A DNA stretch of 64,000 nucleotides from Mesorhizobium sp. CA14 (GCF_020165195.1 NZ_JAIUHR010000020.1:47071-111070); one strand, 5' to 3'. Positions 9,089-17,754 are shown, numbered from the stretch's first letter. Translations and numbers: made by a program. The notes: generated from the sequence alone by a model not told the origin.

Positions 9089-10291
9089 ATGGTTTCCGAT
9101 CTCAAAGAGGTTCCGGAGTATCTGGTCAGGCAGCGGAGCTCACTTCGGAAGTTTCTGGCCGACTATCTAAACCATCGAAGCGAAAAGCTGCTGATAGGCG
9201 AGTTTCTCGACGACGCAGGATGCCGATCTGACCAGTTCGGATTGGCCGGGACCGCGTTCATGCTGTTTGTATCGAGGCGTCACGGGATTGATGCGGAGGT
9301 TCTTCGCTTCGCGGACGACCTCTTGAAAAACATCGATCACGCCGAAACGAGCGAAAAACAGCGTCTACTAAAAGACATCCCAAGAGTGGCGGCGAAGACG
9401 GCGCTGTTAACGATGCTATTGCCAAAAAAAGAAGCTGATCCTCTGGTTGAGAAGCTTTTTAAGGATTTTCTCAGCGGAAACAATCTGCTAAAACCTGTCG
9501 CCGACGCCACTAACAAGTCCGGTGACATCGTAAACACATGTTATGTGTTGCAACTTTTGTATATTGGAAGGGTTAGCACTTATAAGCAAAGATCCAAAAT
9601 ATCAGCGACTATTCAACAATTATCGAACTCTCTCCATTCGCAAGACATAGATATTTTAACCAGACTTTATGTTTCATCGACTATATGTCTATTTGACTTT
9701 GATCAAGGCATCAAAAAGCATCGGGCAATACTAAAAGATCTTTATCGCAGCGACATGGATTGGGCAAAGACCCTGCCGCACCACGCGTCATACATCGATG
9801 TATTTTTTAGCGACTCCTCTGGCTCCAGCACAAGAAATCGCTACGTCCGCATTCCTGCTGGATTCGTGATCCTGCTGGCAATTTTCATCAACGTAGGGTC
9901 CGACGCCAATTTCTATAAGTTGGCGTACGTCAAGGACACTATAATGAGCATAGGCGCTCCATATACCAGCGACGAAGGTCTCGACCGTGCCCGCGCGACT
10001 TCATATTATATATTTTTCCAGTTTATAATATTGCATTTTTCAGAATACATTTCTGTTCCGAAGGCAGGATATTTTCGGCGAAAGGCATCAAGCATAACTT
10101 ACGCAACCGAAAATCTTACTTGGAAGGGCGTAGTTGAGGTTGCCCTCTCGTTCCTTGGTCTTGGTGCTGCGATATTTTATTTACTTACCCCGGAAAAGGA
10201 TGGAAATCTGCAAAAGTTGGTCAATGTTTGCGCCTCTCTAGCTATCACGCTCACTGGCTTGCTGGGTTTATCTCGGACGAAGAAACGATGA
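9089..10291 (+). CDS. Unrecognised protein with C-terminal membrane helices
   Basis: This 400-aa protein resembles no family I know. Residues 1-250 are soluble and helix-rich. A hydrophobic stretch (FVILLAIFINVG) lies near 255, and two clear helices close the protein (VEVALSFLGLGAAIFYLL and LVNVCASLAITLTGLLGL) with a basic SRTKKR tail. The middle coding region (about 9530-10080) is strikingly AT-rich against the chromosome. The start follows GGGGGGAAGGGAA. Its stop overlaps the next ATG by ATGA, so it is translationally coupled to the ThiL-like gene. A membrane-anchored effector or sensor is one possibility; this is inference. Confidence 0.7.
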   Translation: MVSDLKEVPEYLVRQRSSLRKFLADYLNHRSEKLLIGEFLDDAGCRSDQFGLAGTAFMLFVSRRHGIDAEVLRFADDLLKNIDHAETSEKQRLLKDIPRVAAKTALLTMLLPKKEADPLVEKLFKDFLSGNNLLKPVADATNKSGDIVNTCYVLQLLYIGRVSTYKQRSKISATIQQLSNSLHSQDIDILTRLYVSSTICLFDFDQGIKKHRAILKDLYRSDMDWAKTLPHHASYIDVFFSDSSGSSTRNRYVRIPAGFVILLAIFINVGSDANFYKLAYVKDTIMSIGAPYTSDEGLDRARATSYYIFFQFIILHFSEYISVPKAGYFRRKASSITYATENLTWKGVVEVALSFLGLGAAIFYLLTPEKDGNLQKLVNVCASLAITLTGLLGLSRTKKR

Positions 10292-11325
10292 TCAAAGAAT
10301 CTGATATCTTAGCCATGTTGGTCAGCCGAACGTCCCCGGAGAAGGGGGACGTCATTGAAGGCGTGCAAGCGCAGGATGACGCTGCGGTTCTGCGAATTCG
10401 ACCGGGTTTTGACCTTTGTGTAACGACGGATTTCGTTCGAGGCACAGGCTTCAGACTTTTTCAAACCGGGCATCTCAATTTGCGCTCAGTCGGGTACTAC
10501 GTTGTCGCGGCGAACGTGAGTGACCTTGCTGCCATGGGCAGCGAACCGCTAGGTTTTCTGTCTGTCCTTAGGTATCGCCCTGAACGTTCCAAGGACGATA
10601 TAATGCAGATCCTCGACGGGATCGACATGGCATGCAAGGACTTCAAGTGCCAGTTAGTTGGAGGGGATTCAGGCACTTACGAAGCTGATGTACTGAGCGG
10701 CACCGCCATCGGGATTGTCGAGGCTGGGAGGCAGCTTTCAAGGTCCACAATGTCATCCGGACAAGCGGTCTTTGTGACAGGTGACATCGGTCGGCCAGCC
10801 GCGGCGCTTGCCGCCGTTACCAGAGGGCCGGATCTTGTACGGAAAAGTCAGCTTGATCGGGCACTTCAAAAGTGGATCAAGCCTGAACCGCGAATCGCCA
10901 TGGGTCGGGCTCTCGTCGCCTCAGGGCTTGCTATCTCGTGTATGGACGTGTCCGATGGCCTTGCCGCATCGCTTCAGCAACTTTCTCGGATCGCCAAGGT
11001 GGGTTTCATAATAGATGAGGAGCGCCTGCCGCTTGATCCGGCCGTCGACGCAATCGCTGCTGCACTTCATATGGAAAAAGCGGAACTGGGTTGCGGGCCG
11101 TCGGTCGACTTCGAGTTGCTCTTTAGTGCTCCAATCGATCAGACCGAAATCGTTATGGATATCGCAGCACGATGTCAGACACACGTGACTCAAATCGGGG
11201 TGACCACAGCGGATCAATTAATAAGGATGCGGAGACCGGACGGTCAATTTCGCCGCGCCTTTCCGGGGAAGCCATGGGATCATCAGGTGCGTGATATAGG
11301 CGATCTGTTTAAGCCCGATGCTTGA
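10288..11325 (+). CDS. ThiL/AIR-synthase-like protein (PurM superfamily)
   Basis: This 345-aa protein has the ThiL layout: DDAAV metal site at 30-34, TDFVRGTGF (ThiL TTDMxVEGxHF), AANVSDLAAMGSEPLGFL near 90, GGDSGT near 136 (ThiL GGDTTRS), MDVSDGLAASL near 220 and SVDFELLF near 275 (ThiL GEDYELLF). ThiL phosphorylates thiamine monophosphate using ATP. Here the substrate-side motifs are altered (GGDSGTYE, and Ser-Val before DFELLF), so a different substrate is likely. No thiamine gene is nearby. It overlaps the preceding gene by 4 bp and the HIT-like gene by 8 bp. Confidence 0.75.
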   Translation: MIKESDILAMLVSRTSPEKGDVIEGVQAQDDAAVLRIRPGFDLCVTTDFVRGTGFRLFQTGHLNLRSVGYYVVAANVSDLAAMGSEPLGFLSVLRYRPERSKDDIMQILDGIDMACKDFKCQLVGGDSGTYEADVLSGTAIGIVEAGRQLSRSTMSSGQAVFVTGDIGRPAAALAAVTRGPDLVRKSQLDRALQKWIKPEPRIAMGRALVASGLAISCMDVSDGLAASLQQLSRIAKVGFIIDEERLPLDPAVDAIAAALHMEKAELGCGPSVDFELLFSAPIDQTEIVMDIAARCQTHVTQIGVTTADQLIRMRRPDGQFRRAFPGKPWDHQVRDIGDLFKPDA

Positions 11326-11980
11326 CCCGACATGTTTTCTCTGTGGTTCGCTTAGCGATAGAGGCGGGTTTGTCCAACTCGATAGCTCGCTGCGCGTGAC
11401 CAGCGACATTGCGCCAATTCGCGCGGATCATTCCTTGTTTTATACCGATGAGCACCACCGCAGCTTCTCGGAATTGTCATCTTTTGAATTGAGTGCCGCC
11501 AAAGGCACGATCCTCAGCTTCACCGAAGCGATGAAAGTTGGTGGTTCGCCGAAGGTGTTCCTTGAACATGGGCCCGCTGACGGGAGCGTCAGATCTCTCG
11601 GGTGTTGCGATCACGCGCACATTCACCTTGTGCCTCTTGGGATTGCCAGCGGGCTGGAAACGGAATTTCACGCCGCGCTCGAAACGGAGGTACAAAAATG
11701 CATCAGCGCTAACGAGCTTTCGCCACACAAAACAATTGCATTCGACAATTTATCCGGAGTAAATGGAAACAACTATATTTGGTTCTCCTTTGATCTCACT
11801 GAGTTGCGCATATTTTTTATAAAGCGGGACAGTCGGCAACTGCTACGTCGCATAGTTGCTGGTGCGCTCGGAGAAAGTGGTTTCGAGACGTGGCGCTTAC
11901 ATGATCAAGCAGCCGCAATCTCCACTCAGCTGTCTCTTCACTCTACCGCGAATAGGCTAAATAGAGGGAATTCGTTTTGA
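11318..11980 (+). CDS. HIT-like nucleotide hydrolase/transferase
   Basis: This 220-aa protein carries a clear HIT motif, DHAHIHLVPL, with His at about 99, 101 and 103, and an N-terminal CFLCGS pair as in zinc-binding HIT or GalT-like proteins. HIT proteins hydrolyse or transfer nucleoside phosphates through the histidine triad. The C-terminal 100 residues (YIWFSFDLTELRIFFIKRD) form the second half of a HIT/GalT-like fold or an added domain. Start and stop overlap the neighbouring genes (8 and 4 bp), indicating tight co-translation. Confidence 0.7.
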   Translation: MLDPTCFLCGSLSDRGGFVQLDSSLRVTSDIAPIRADHSLFYTDEHHRSFSELSSFELSAAKGTILSFTEAMKVGGSPKVFLEHGPADGSVRSLGCCDHAHIHLVPLGIASGLETEFHAALETEVQKCISANELSPHKTIAFDNLSGVNGNNYIWFSFDLTELRIFFIKRDSRQLLRRIVAGALGESGFETWRLHDQAAAISTQLSLHSTANRLNRGNSF

Positions 11981-13236
11981 GTAGGAGCTACCAAATTGTT
12001 TATGACCCCGTGTATGGACAGATCTCCGTTCCCAGTTTTCTTTCTCCTCTACTAAATTCACCTGAGCTTAAGAGGCTTTCATCAATCCGTCTACTAAACT
12101 ACGAGTCGATCCAACTTGCGGCTTTGTCGGAGGTTCGACGACTTTCTCACACTCTTGGGGTAATGCACCTCGGAACTCGAATAAGAACCATTGATTTTGA
12201 CTCGACTGAAATCAACGCGCTTCTATGTGCCATCTTGCTTCATGACATAGGTACTCCCCCATTCGGCCATACAGTCGAGTACGAATTCGTCAGGCGTTAC
12301 CGAATAAATCACGAGCAGATTGCAAGTAACATTCTTGATGCTAGCCATCATCCTTTGGCAGAGGATCATCAGATATATGAAGGGCAGGCTCCGCAGCTTT
12401 CGAAGGTCATCTCTTCTCTTGGAATTGAGGAAACCGTTAGATCAATCCTAGCTGGAAACCACCCGCTGTCTAAATATCTCTTCGGTGATATCGATCTCGA
12501 TAACATCGATAACGTGTTCAGAATGGCCCACTATCTAGGCTTCTCCGTCGATCACAGCACTCCTGTTGAAATCGCGTCTGAGCTTATTGTTGATAAAAAT
12601 GGCGACAAATTCTTTCCTGTCGCCAAGAAAAGTCTGATCGAAAGCTGGATGTCCGCTCGCGAACAATCGTACAGGACCATCTTGGGCGTCAGAATGCACC
12701 GGCAAAACCAAGCTGTCTTTGCTAGAATCGTGTTCGAGGCAATCCAGCTTGGCCTGATCAGCAAATTCGACTGGTTCCTAACTGACGAGCGCTTGAACGC
12801 TCGACTTCAACGCGAGTCGGAGCTCAGCCGGTATTTTGTTCACCTGCACCGGGGGGTCGAACTCTACGAGGTTTCGCTGGCTTTTAGGTCTGAGGTGCGA
12901 ATGCCTCGAACCGTTCTGCTCGATCACAGGGATCGGATCACCCAAGGTCTAGAGCACGAGTTGAACACCTTAGTCTATGTTTCGGTCGAGTCGGTTGGGG
13001 ACGTTTTGACGCGTCGCCTGCGGTTCTTCGATACTGCCACCAGCGAACCGTGGTCGATGGGCGAGCCCCAGCCAACTTATCGCTTGAACGTTTACGTCGC
13101 CTCGCCCAAAGTCAGGGGGCGACTAGCTGATGCCGTCGGGAGGCAGTTTGGACATTGCGCTGAAAGAAGCGGTTGGATCATCGAGCCGAATTCGGCTGGC
13201 GCTACGCCAGCTCGAGGAGGTGTCGTGGAATTTTGA
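11977..13236 (+). CDS. HD-domain phosphohydrolase (SAMHD1/dGTPase-like)
   Basis: This 419-aa protein begins YDPVYGQISVP, then RLSHTLGVMHLG and LLHDIGTPPFGHTVEYEF near residues 86-100. These are the H...HD motifs of dGTPase/SAMHD1-type HD hydrolases, whose usual form is LLHDIGHPPFGH, so a metal-dependent nucleotide triphosphohydrolase is likely. The first His after DIG is replaced by Thr. It uses a TTG start that overlaps the HIT gene's TGA (TTGA). Its last 107 bp overlap the methyltransferase gene. dNTP depletion, or trimming of a modified nucleotide, would fit; both are inference. Confidence 0.75.
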   Translation: MSRSYQIVYDPVYGQISVPSFLSPLLNSPELKRLSSIRLLNYESIQLAALSEVRRLSHTLGVMHLGTRIRTIDFDSTEINALLCAILLHDIGTPPFGHTVEYEFVRRYRINHEQIASNILDASHHPLAEDHQIYEGQAPQLSKVISSLGIEETVRSILAGNHPLSKYLFGDIDLDNIDNVFRMAHYLGFSVDHSTPVEIASELIVDKNGDKFFPVAKKSLIESWMSAREQSYRTILGVRMHRQNQAVFARIVFEAIQLGLISKFDWFLTDERLNARLQRESELSRYFVHLHRGVELYEVSLAFRSEVRMPRTVLLDHRDRITQGLEHELNTLVYVSVESVGDVLTRRLRFFDTATSEPWSMGEPQPTYRLNVYVASPKVRGRLADAVGRQFGHCAERSGWIIEPNSAGATPARGGVVEF

Positions 13237-14335
13237 CGGCGCTCGTAGTCGGTCCGGTTTTTCGGCAGCTCATTTTCACCCCGGCCGATTTATCTCGCAA
13301 CTCCCTTCGATACTAATATCGCTGCTCAGCAGCCCCGGTGAGTTGGTTGTGGACCCGTTTTGCGGGTCGGGCACGACGCTGGTCGAGGCGCAGCGGCTCA
13401 TGCGCAGATCCGTTGGTGTCGACATAAATCCAATCAGCGTATTGATATCAAAGGCTAAGACTCTGAGCATTTCTAGCGTGGAGATCGAGGCGACTCTTGA
13501 CCGCATTCTAACAGATTTTACCAGTCGAAGCGTGGTGATTAATACCGACGCCCCCCTTCCTCCCTTGGTTCAGGCGAGCAAATGGTATTCAGGTTCCGTC
13601 CTTCCGGATTTAAAAAGGCTGTTTCACTTGATTGCGAGGTACGATGACCCTTGCGTCAGGTTAATCGGGGAGTTTTGCTTTTCTGCTATCCTTCTCGGCG
13701 TATCGCGCGAAACGCGCCATTGGGGCTATGTCTGCGACAACACTTCTCCAAAAGGAGATCCCAAACGAAGCGTCTCGGAAGCTCTTTTTGAGTTGACTAG
13801 ATCTCTGCTAGCGGCCTACCGAGAGAGAGATAGAGCGATTGCCGGTTCAATTCCATTCGATTCGTTGGTCATACAGGGCAGATCTCAAGCTCTGACAGAC
13901 TACGTCGGAGCTGATGCAGTCGACCTAATCGTGACGTCGCCCCCTTATTTCGGGGTGGTTGACTATGTTAAGTCACAGCGGCTATCGATGGAGTGGTTTG
14001 GTCACGATATCGAGCAGCATCGTATACAAGAGATAGGAGCGCGATCCAAACGCCATCGGCGTCTTGCAGTAGACGAATTCGAAGCCGATCTGCGTAATAC
14101 CTTTCAATCAATGTACGTTTGTCTTAAGGCTGGTGCTCCATGCGCGGTTGTGTTTGGAGCATCGAAGAGTCGTACGTTCAATTCTGATGACATTGTGGCA
14201 ATTGCTGAAAGTGTTGGCTTCTGTCTGGCTGGCGAGGTGGAGCGCCAAATTTCGGTACAACGCCGCCAGAACCCAAGCCTGACGACCGAGCAGGTCTATT
14301 TATTTTGTAAACCTAGTTATGATTCTCTCGGCTAG
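13130..14335 (+). CDS. DNA methyltransferase (amino-methyltransferase type)
   Basis: This 401-aa SAM-dependent enzyme has motif I DPFCGSGTTLVEA near 75-87 followed by VGVDINPIS (motif II), and the catalytic motif IV TSPPYF near 268. TSPPY is typical of N4-cytosine or N6-adenine DNA methylases. Motif I precedes IV with about 185 residues between, which leaves room for a target-recognition region as in alpha-type enzymes. The conserved N-terminal segment (SRSGFSAAHFHPGRFISQLP) forces a start inside the HD gene, giving an overlap of about 107 bp. No restriction endonuclease is adjacent. Its 3' end overlaps the convergent kinase gene by 36 bp. Confidence 0.8.
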   Translation: MPSGGSLDIALKEAVGSSSRIRLALRQLEEVSWNFDGARSRSGFSAAHFHPGRFISQLPSILISLLSSPGELVVDPFCGSGTTLVEAQRLMRRSVGVDINPISVLISKAKTLSISSVEIEATLDRILTDFTSRSVVINTDAPLPPLVQASKWYSGSVLPDLKRLFHLIARYDDPCVRLIGEFCFSAILLGVSRETRHWGYVCDNTSPKGDPKRSVSEALFELTRSLLAAYRERDRAIAGSIPFDSLVIQGRSQALTDYVGADAVDLIVTSPPYFGVVDYVKSQRLSMEWFGHDIEQHRIQEIGARSKRHRRLAVDEFEADLRNTFQSMYVCLKAGAPCAVVFGASKSRTFNSDDIVAIAESVGFCLAGEVERQISVQRRQNPSLTTEQVYLFCKPSYDSLG

Positions 14336-14842
14336 AGATTTTGTGGATTCTTCAAGAGTAACGTCATTTTTGTGCTCCATGTCGCACTGGCGCGCAAAGT
14401 ACGTAAGGATTGCCTTTTCATTTGAGTTCACGCGCTCAAATATATGATGACCCCTGTTGTTGACTCGAGCTTCACGGTTTGCGTCCGAACACACGATATG
14501 CACGGTAAGGTCAGCCGATAAAATTGAGCCGACTGGAAACGGTGGAGGATTAAAATCTTCCCCGTCAGCATGGTACGCGATGGTTGAATAGATGTACCGA
14601 TCTACGACTGCGTGCCTGTCTTTCGATAGCTTAAATGGAGAAATTGTTTTCTGGATGGTGTAAATCGAGGATAGGTAGAAGTAGAAATTTGCGAAGCGAT
14701 TTTCTGCTTTAGCAATAGCGCCTCTTACTGGATTGAATTCAGCAGGAGGTGTTTTAACGTAGAGCGAGCTTGTTGCCTCTGCTAGGGCTAGCCCTAACGT
14801 TGTTTTCCCGACGCCTTCCAGTCCTTCCAGTACAATGATCAT
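14300..14842 (-). CDS. Thymidylate-kinase-like P-loop nucleotide kinase
   Basis: This 180-aa protein has Walker A GLEGVGKTT at 7-15, a DRYIYSTIAYHADG motif near 93 corresponding to the DR(Y/F) substrate site of dTMP kinase, and a basic lid (EARVNNRGHHIF) near 135. Tmk is usually about 210 aa, so this is a short, divergent relative; the housekeeping tmk is expected elsewhere. The ATG at 14842 follows a strong GGGGGAGGAAG. It converges on the methyltransferase gene with overlapping 3' ends, so it probably belongs to the same functional cassette but has its own promoter. It could phosphorylate a modified deoxynucleotide; that is inference. Confidence 0.7.
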   Translation of the reverse strand: MIIVLEGLEGVGKTTLGLALAEATSSLYVKTPPAEFNPVRGAIAKAENRFANFYFYLSSIYTIQKTISPFKLSKDRHAVVDRYIYSTIAYHADGEDFNPPPFPVGSILSADLTVHIVCSDANREARVNNRGHHIFERVNSNEKAILTYFARQCDMEHKNDVTLEESTKSLAERIITRFTK

Positions 14843-15295
14843 GATGTCTTCCTCCCCCGATACTCCTTATGGCGCGCGTGAGTAACCAGCAAGAGGTGCC
14901 GTCGAGAATCGATGTCGACGCCGCAGGACATGCCTCTGGTCGAGTCTCGTCTGTGAGCTCAGTATGACCCCACCCAATGTTCGATATCATCAGGGTATAC
15001 CCCCGGGTGACGTAACTTCGCCCGCGACGAGGGTCGTAACATCAGAGCAGCTGGCAGTCATTTGTGACAGCGCGCCATCAAGCCTAAAACCTGATGTGAC
15101 AGCCTCACCGCGGGAAGCGACCAGCGCGTCATGGGAGGTCAGCGGCTGTCAACGGTAGTTTGCGCCCAAGCGGCATGAGGACGCTTCTCGGACGCCTGTG
15201 GATTTCAGCACTTGTATCAGGCAGCGAGTTCGGACGGCGTGCACGTGAGCTGAACATGCACCGTGATGGCCAGCAGTCGCAGAAATCCCTAGCCT
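14843..15295. other. Intergenic region, no gene recognised
   Basis: About 450 bp upstream of the kinase-like gene and downstream of the DUF6894 gene. Only short open frames without ribosome sites are present. The promoter of the kinase-like gene should lie near 14860-14930, but I see no confident boxes. Confidence 0.4.
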
Positions 15296-15535
15296 TCATT
15301 GAGTGCTCGGTTGCGCATGCAGAGATAGGCTTAACCTTGCCAGCGTTTCTCCATGCTCGTTGCGGATTTCGATGAACAACTCCTGGCCATTGAGGTCCTT
15401 AAGGAATTCCCTCGTCAGATCTACCAGACCTTCTATGGCCAGATCACGCGCGCTTCCGATCCCATCGCATTCGATGCCTACCTCGTCCTTGAGGACAACG
15501 TCGCGATCACCGCTATCAAAGAAGTATCTCGCCAT
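15296..15535 (-). CDS. DUF6894-type small protein (79 aa)
   Basis: The sequence begins MARYFFDSGDRDVVLKDEVG and continues IECDGIGSARDLAIEGLVDL, the characteristic opening of small rhizobial DUF6894 proteins (MxRYFFHxxDG...DxxGxE). These are soluble proteins of unknown function, often in several copies per genome and next to regulators. It lies 15 bp downstream of the Crp/Fnr-type gene on the same strand and is probably co-transcribed with it. Confidence 0.6.
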   Translation of the reverse strand: MARYFFDSGDRDVVLKDEVGIECDGIGSARDLAIEGLVDLTREFLKDLNGQELFIEIRNEHGETLARLSLSLHAQPSTQ

Positions 15536-15550
15536 CGCACCAGCTCGCCA

Positions 15551-16289
15551 TCAGAATGTTATTGCGGTCCTTTGATGCAAGTAGGTGGCGTCAAAATCTC
15601 CGGCTCGGACGAGCCCGGCCCAATCAACAGCATGAAATCGGGTGCCCTCGGTAAATATCAGCCCGTTGCGTCGTAGCTCCTGAAGCACTCGGTTCACGTG
15701 GACGGTTGACAGGCCCAACGCGTCGGCAAGGGCCGCCTGCGTGATCGGGAGATTGGCTACATGATCTTTGATAACCCCCATCGAGTGAAGGCGAACGATC
15801 AGTTCGCACAATATGTGAGCCATACGAGTATAGGCGTCGCGCCTTCCAACGTTGGTAACCCATTCTCGGTATATTGCTGCGTCGATCAGCGTCGAGCGCC
15901 AAAATATAGCGGCTATGGAGGCATGTCGGTCGCAGATGGCTCGCATGGCATCATGCCGCATGAAGCCCAGACTGGCGCGCGCGAGCGATGAAAAGGTGCA
16001 GTCCAGAACCGAGAGATGCATACCGTGCAGATCGGGAATATCTCCCGGAACAAAGAAGGACGTGATCTGCCGTTTGCCGTCGCCGGTAAGCTTGGTGGAT
16101 CCCACCAAGCCCTCCAAGACCACAAATGAATGGGTGGGTCGCTCGCCCTCGCGTACAATATCCTCGTTTGCACGACACTCCCTCTTTGAAAGCGGAATGC
16201 CTTCTAAAATAGCTATATCTGACTGGGTCAGATCGGAGATGTTCTGAAGCTTACGGACCAAAACGTTCGGGGAAAGGACATGTGCCAAG
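15551..16289 (-). CDS. Crp/Fnr-family transcriptional regulator
   Basis: This protein of about 245 aa has an N-terminal cyclic-nucleotide-binding-type beta barrel (LVRKLQNISDLTQSDIAILE, then FFVPGDIPDLHG) and a C-terminal Crp helix-turn-helix (LPITQAALADALGLSTVHVN then RVLQELRRNGLI). No Fnr-type Cys cluster is visible, so it belongs to the cysteine-poor rhizobial Crp/Fnr proteins. The frame is open to 16534, but the natural family start is near LAHVLSPNVLVRKL, for which TTG at 16289 is the best candidate. The upstream open part overlaps a degraded small gene. Confidence 0.7.
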
Positions 16290-16394
16290 TTGGGTGACCG
16301 GGTTGAGTTGCGTACCGAACCGGGATCAGGCGCTAATGTTCCATTTTCGCGGGCGGCTTTGCTGCCAAGCGCGAGCTTGGAGAGATGTGTTACG

Positions 16395-16560
16395 AGCGCA
16401 GTCTGGGCGGCCTCGGCTTGTTGGTGATGGCTTTGGCCTCTCGGACGAGCGAAGACCAATTCGTGCCGAGTAGTGAGACCAACTCTCGCGCTTGTTGCCT
16501 CGGTAATGCCGGTTTCTTCCAGAAGCCTCTGCACGAGGTCGCGGCCCGAGGTATCGGCTT
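16395..16560 (-). pseudogene. Frameshifted copy of the 72-aa small gene at 19745
   Basis: One minus-strand frame gives QRLLEETGITEAT; the next gives ARELVSLLGTNWSSLVREAK followed by AITNKPRPP. Joined, they parallel VQKLVQETGIAAAQAHELAL and LIGLNWNSLMREAKLL of the gene at 19745-19963. A single frameshift separates the two halves, so this looks like a broken paralogue just upstream of the Crp/Fnr-type gene. Confidence 0.5.
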
Positions 16561-16782
16561 AAGCGTGGCTCCCAGGAGGCGTGACCCCAAACCGGGTTCA
16601 ACGATACCCTTTGATATTCGTTCCCCTCTATGCCGTTGATTTTTAAAGGGTGCTTGCTGCACAATTCCAAGCGCCTGATTGGCTTTTGTGAAGCGGGCGA
16701 CCAGATGAAACTGTTTTTCTTTGCCCCCGATGCCTACCTAGGGTGCCGCTCAAGGCCGATTGGATAGCGGGGCTGAACGACG

Positions 16783-16893
16783 TCAGTAAATTCCCACCGC
16801 AATGATCAGGATGATACCGATAACCGCCAAGGCCATGACCGTGATCATTGCGGCTTCAAATAGGTCGCCGCCGTTTCTTACGTGGTTTGTCAT
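16783..16893 (-). CDS. Putative 36-aa single-helix membrane peptide
   Basis: The reading frame starts at ATG 16893 and begins MTNHVRNGGDLFEAAM, then a hydrophobic helix (VMALAVIGIILIIAVGIY) runs to the stop. A GGAG lies upstream but only 1-2 bp from the ATG. The clean Nin-Cout layout with a single helix resembles small membrane peptides. It occupies otherwise empty sequence between the degraded paralogue and the resolvase. No family recognised. Confidence 0.35.
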   Translation of the reverse strand: MTNHVRNGGDLFEAAMITVMALAVIGIILIIAVGIY

Positions 16894-17196
16894 GCTCCGA
16901 CCCGCGCGTCCGCCCAATCTCTTTCTAAGCCGAGTGCTAAGCCGAAATCAGTTCCTGCGGAATCACAATTGTTAGCAGTAGCTAAAAACGATTCGAAGTG
17001 GCCTGAGGTGTTGAAGCCGGTGCCGTTAGAGAGACGAGCAGCGAGGACGGGAACAAGCCCGCCTCGGATCGGGCAGGCCTCGTTCATGTGCAGCTGCAAG
17101 GAGCTACACGCGAGTATTCATCGCCGAAGAGGTCACTTGACACTGACTATTTACGACAGGGTAGCGTCGAGCTTTTCGACCTTGAGGTGACAGGCT

Positions 17197-17754
17197 ATGG
17201 CTCGCATTGGTTACGCTCGCGTCAGCACGGTTGATCAGGACCTCGAAACGCAACTCGCCAAGCTAAAAGCTGAAGGGTGCGAGGTCATTCGGTCAGAGAA
17301 GGTGTCGGGCGGCAGCCGCGACCGCCGCGCCGAACTGGCAACCGTTCTAGAGTTCCTCCGCCCCGGGGATGAATTGATGGTGACGCGCTTAGACCGGCTT
17401 GGCCGCGACACGCGTGACGTCCTCAACCTGATTTACGAATGCGAGCAGAAGGGCGCGTTCGTGACCGTGCTCGACCCGCACGTGTCAACGCGGGGAGAAA
17501 TGGGTCATATCGTGCTTACCGTGCTTGGTATGGTCGCTCAGATGGAGCGTCGGTTCATCAAAGAACGACAGCGCGATGGCATCGAGCAGGCCAAACGCGA
17601 AGGCGTATATAAGGGCGGCAAACAGCGCCTGGATAGAGGGCAGGTGCTGGCTCTTCGTGATCAGAACCATAATCCGACGCAAATTGCGAAGTTGGTGGGT
17701 TGCTCGCGGATGCAGGTTTATCGAATTCTGAATGGGCATGGGACGGCAAGATAG
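17197..17754 (+). CDS. Serine recombinase (resolvase/invertase family)
   Basis: This 185-aa protein has the resolvase N-terminus ARIGYARVSTVDQDLETQLA with nucleophile Ser10, the R-rich active site (VTRLDRLGRDTRDVL), the long helix E (VLGMVAQMERRFIKERQRDG) and a C-terminal helix-turn-helix (NPTQIAKLVGCSRMQVYRIL). Length and layout match Tn3-type resolvases and DNA invertases. No transposase or obvious res or inversion site is adjacent, so it is probably a leftover of a transposon or an island-maintenance enzyme. It appears intact. Confidence 0.88.
   Translation: MARIGYARVSTVDQDLETQLAKLKAEGCEVIRSEKVSGGSRDRRAELATVLEFLRPGDELMVTRLDRLGRDTRDVLNLIYECEQKGAFVTVLDPHVSTRGEMGHIVLTVLGMVAQMERRFIKERQRDGIEQAKREGVYKGGKQRLDRGQVLALRDQNHNPTQIAKLVGCSRMQVYRILNGHGTAR

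Noticed and set aside
17197..17754. Active transposon or invertible switch around the serine recombinase
   Set aside because: No transposase, terminal repeats or inverted crossover sites could be found nearby.
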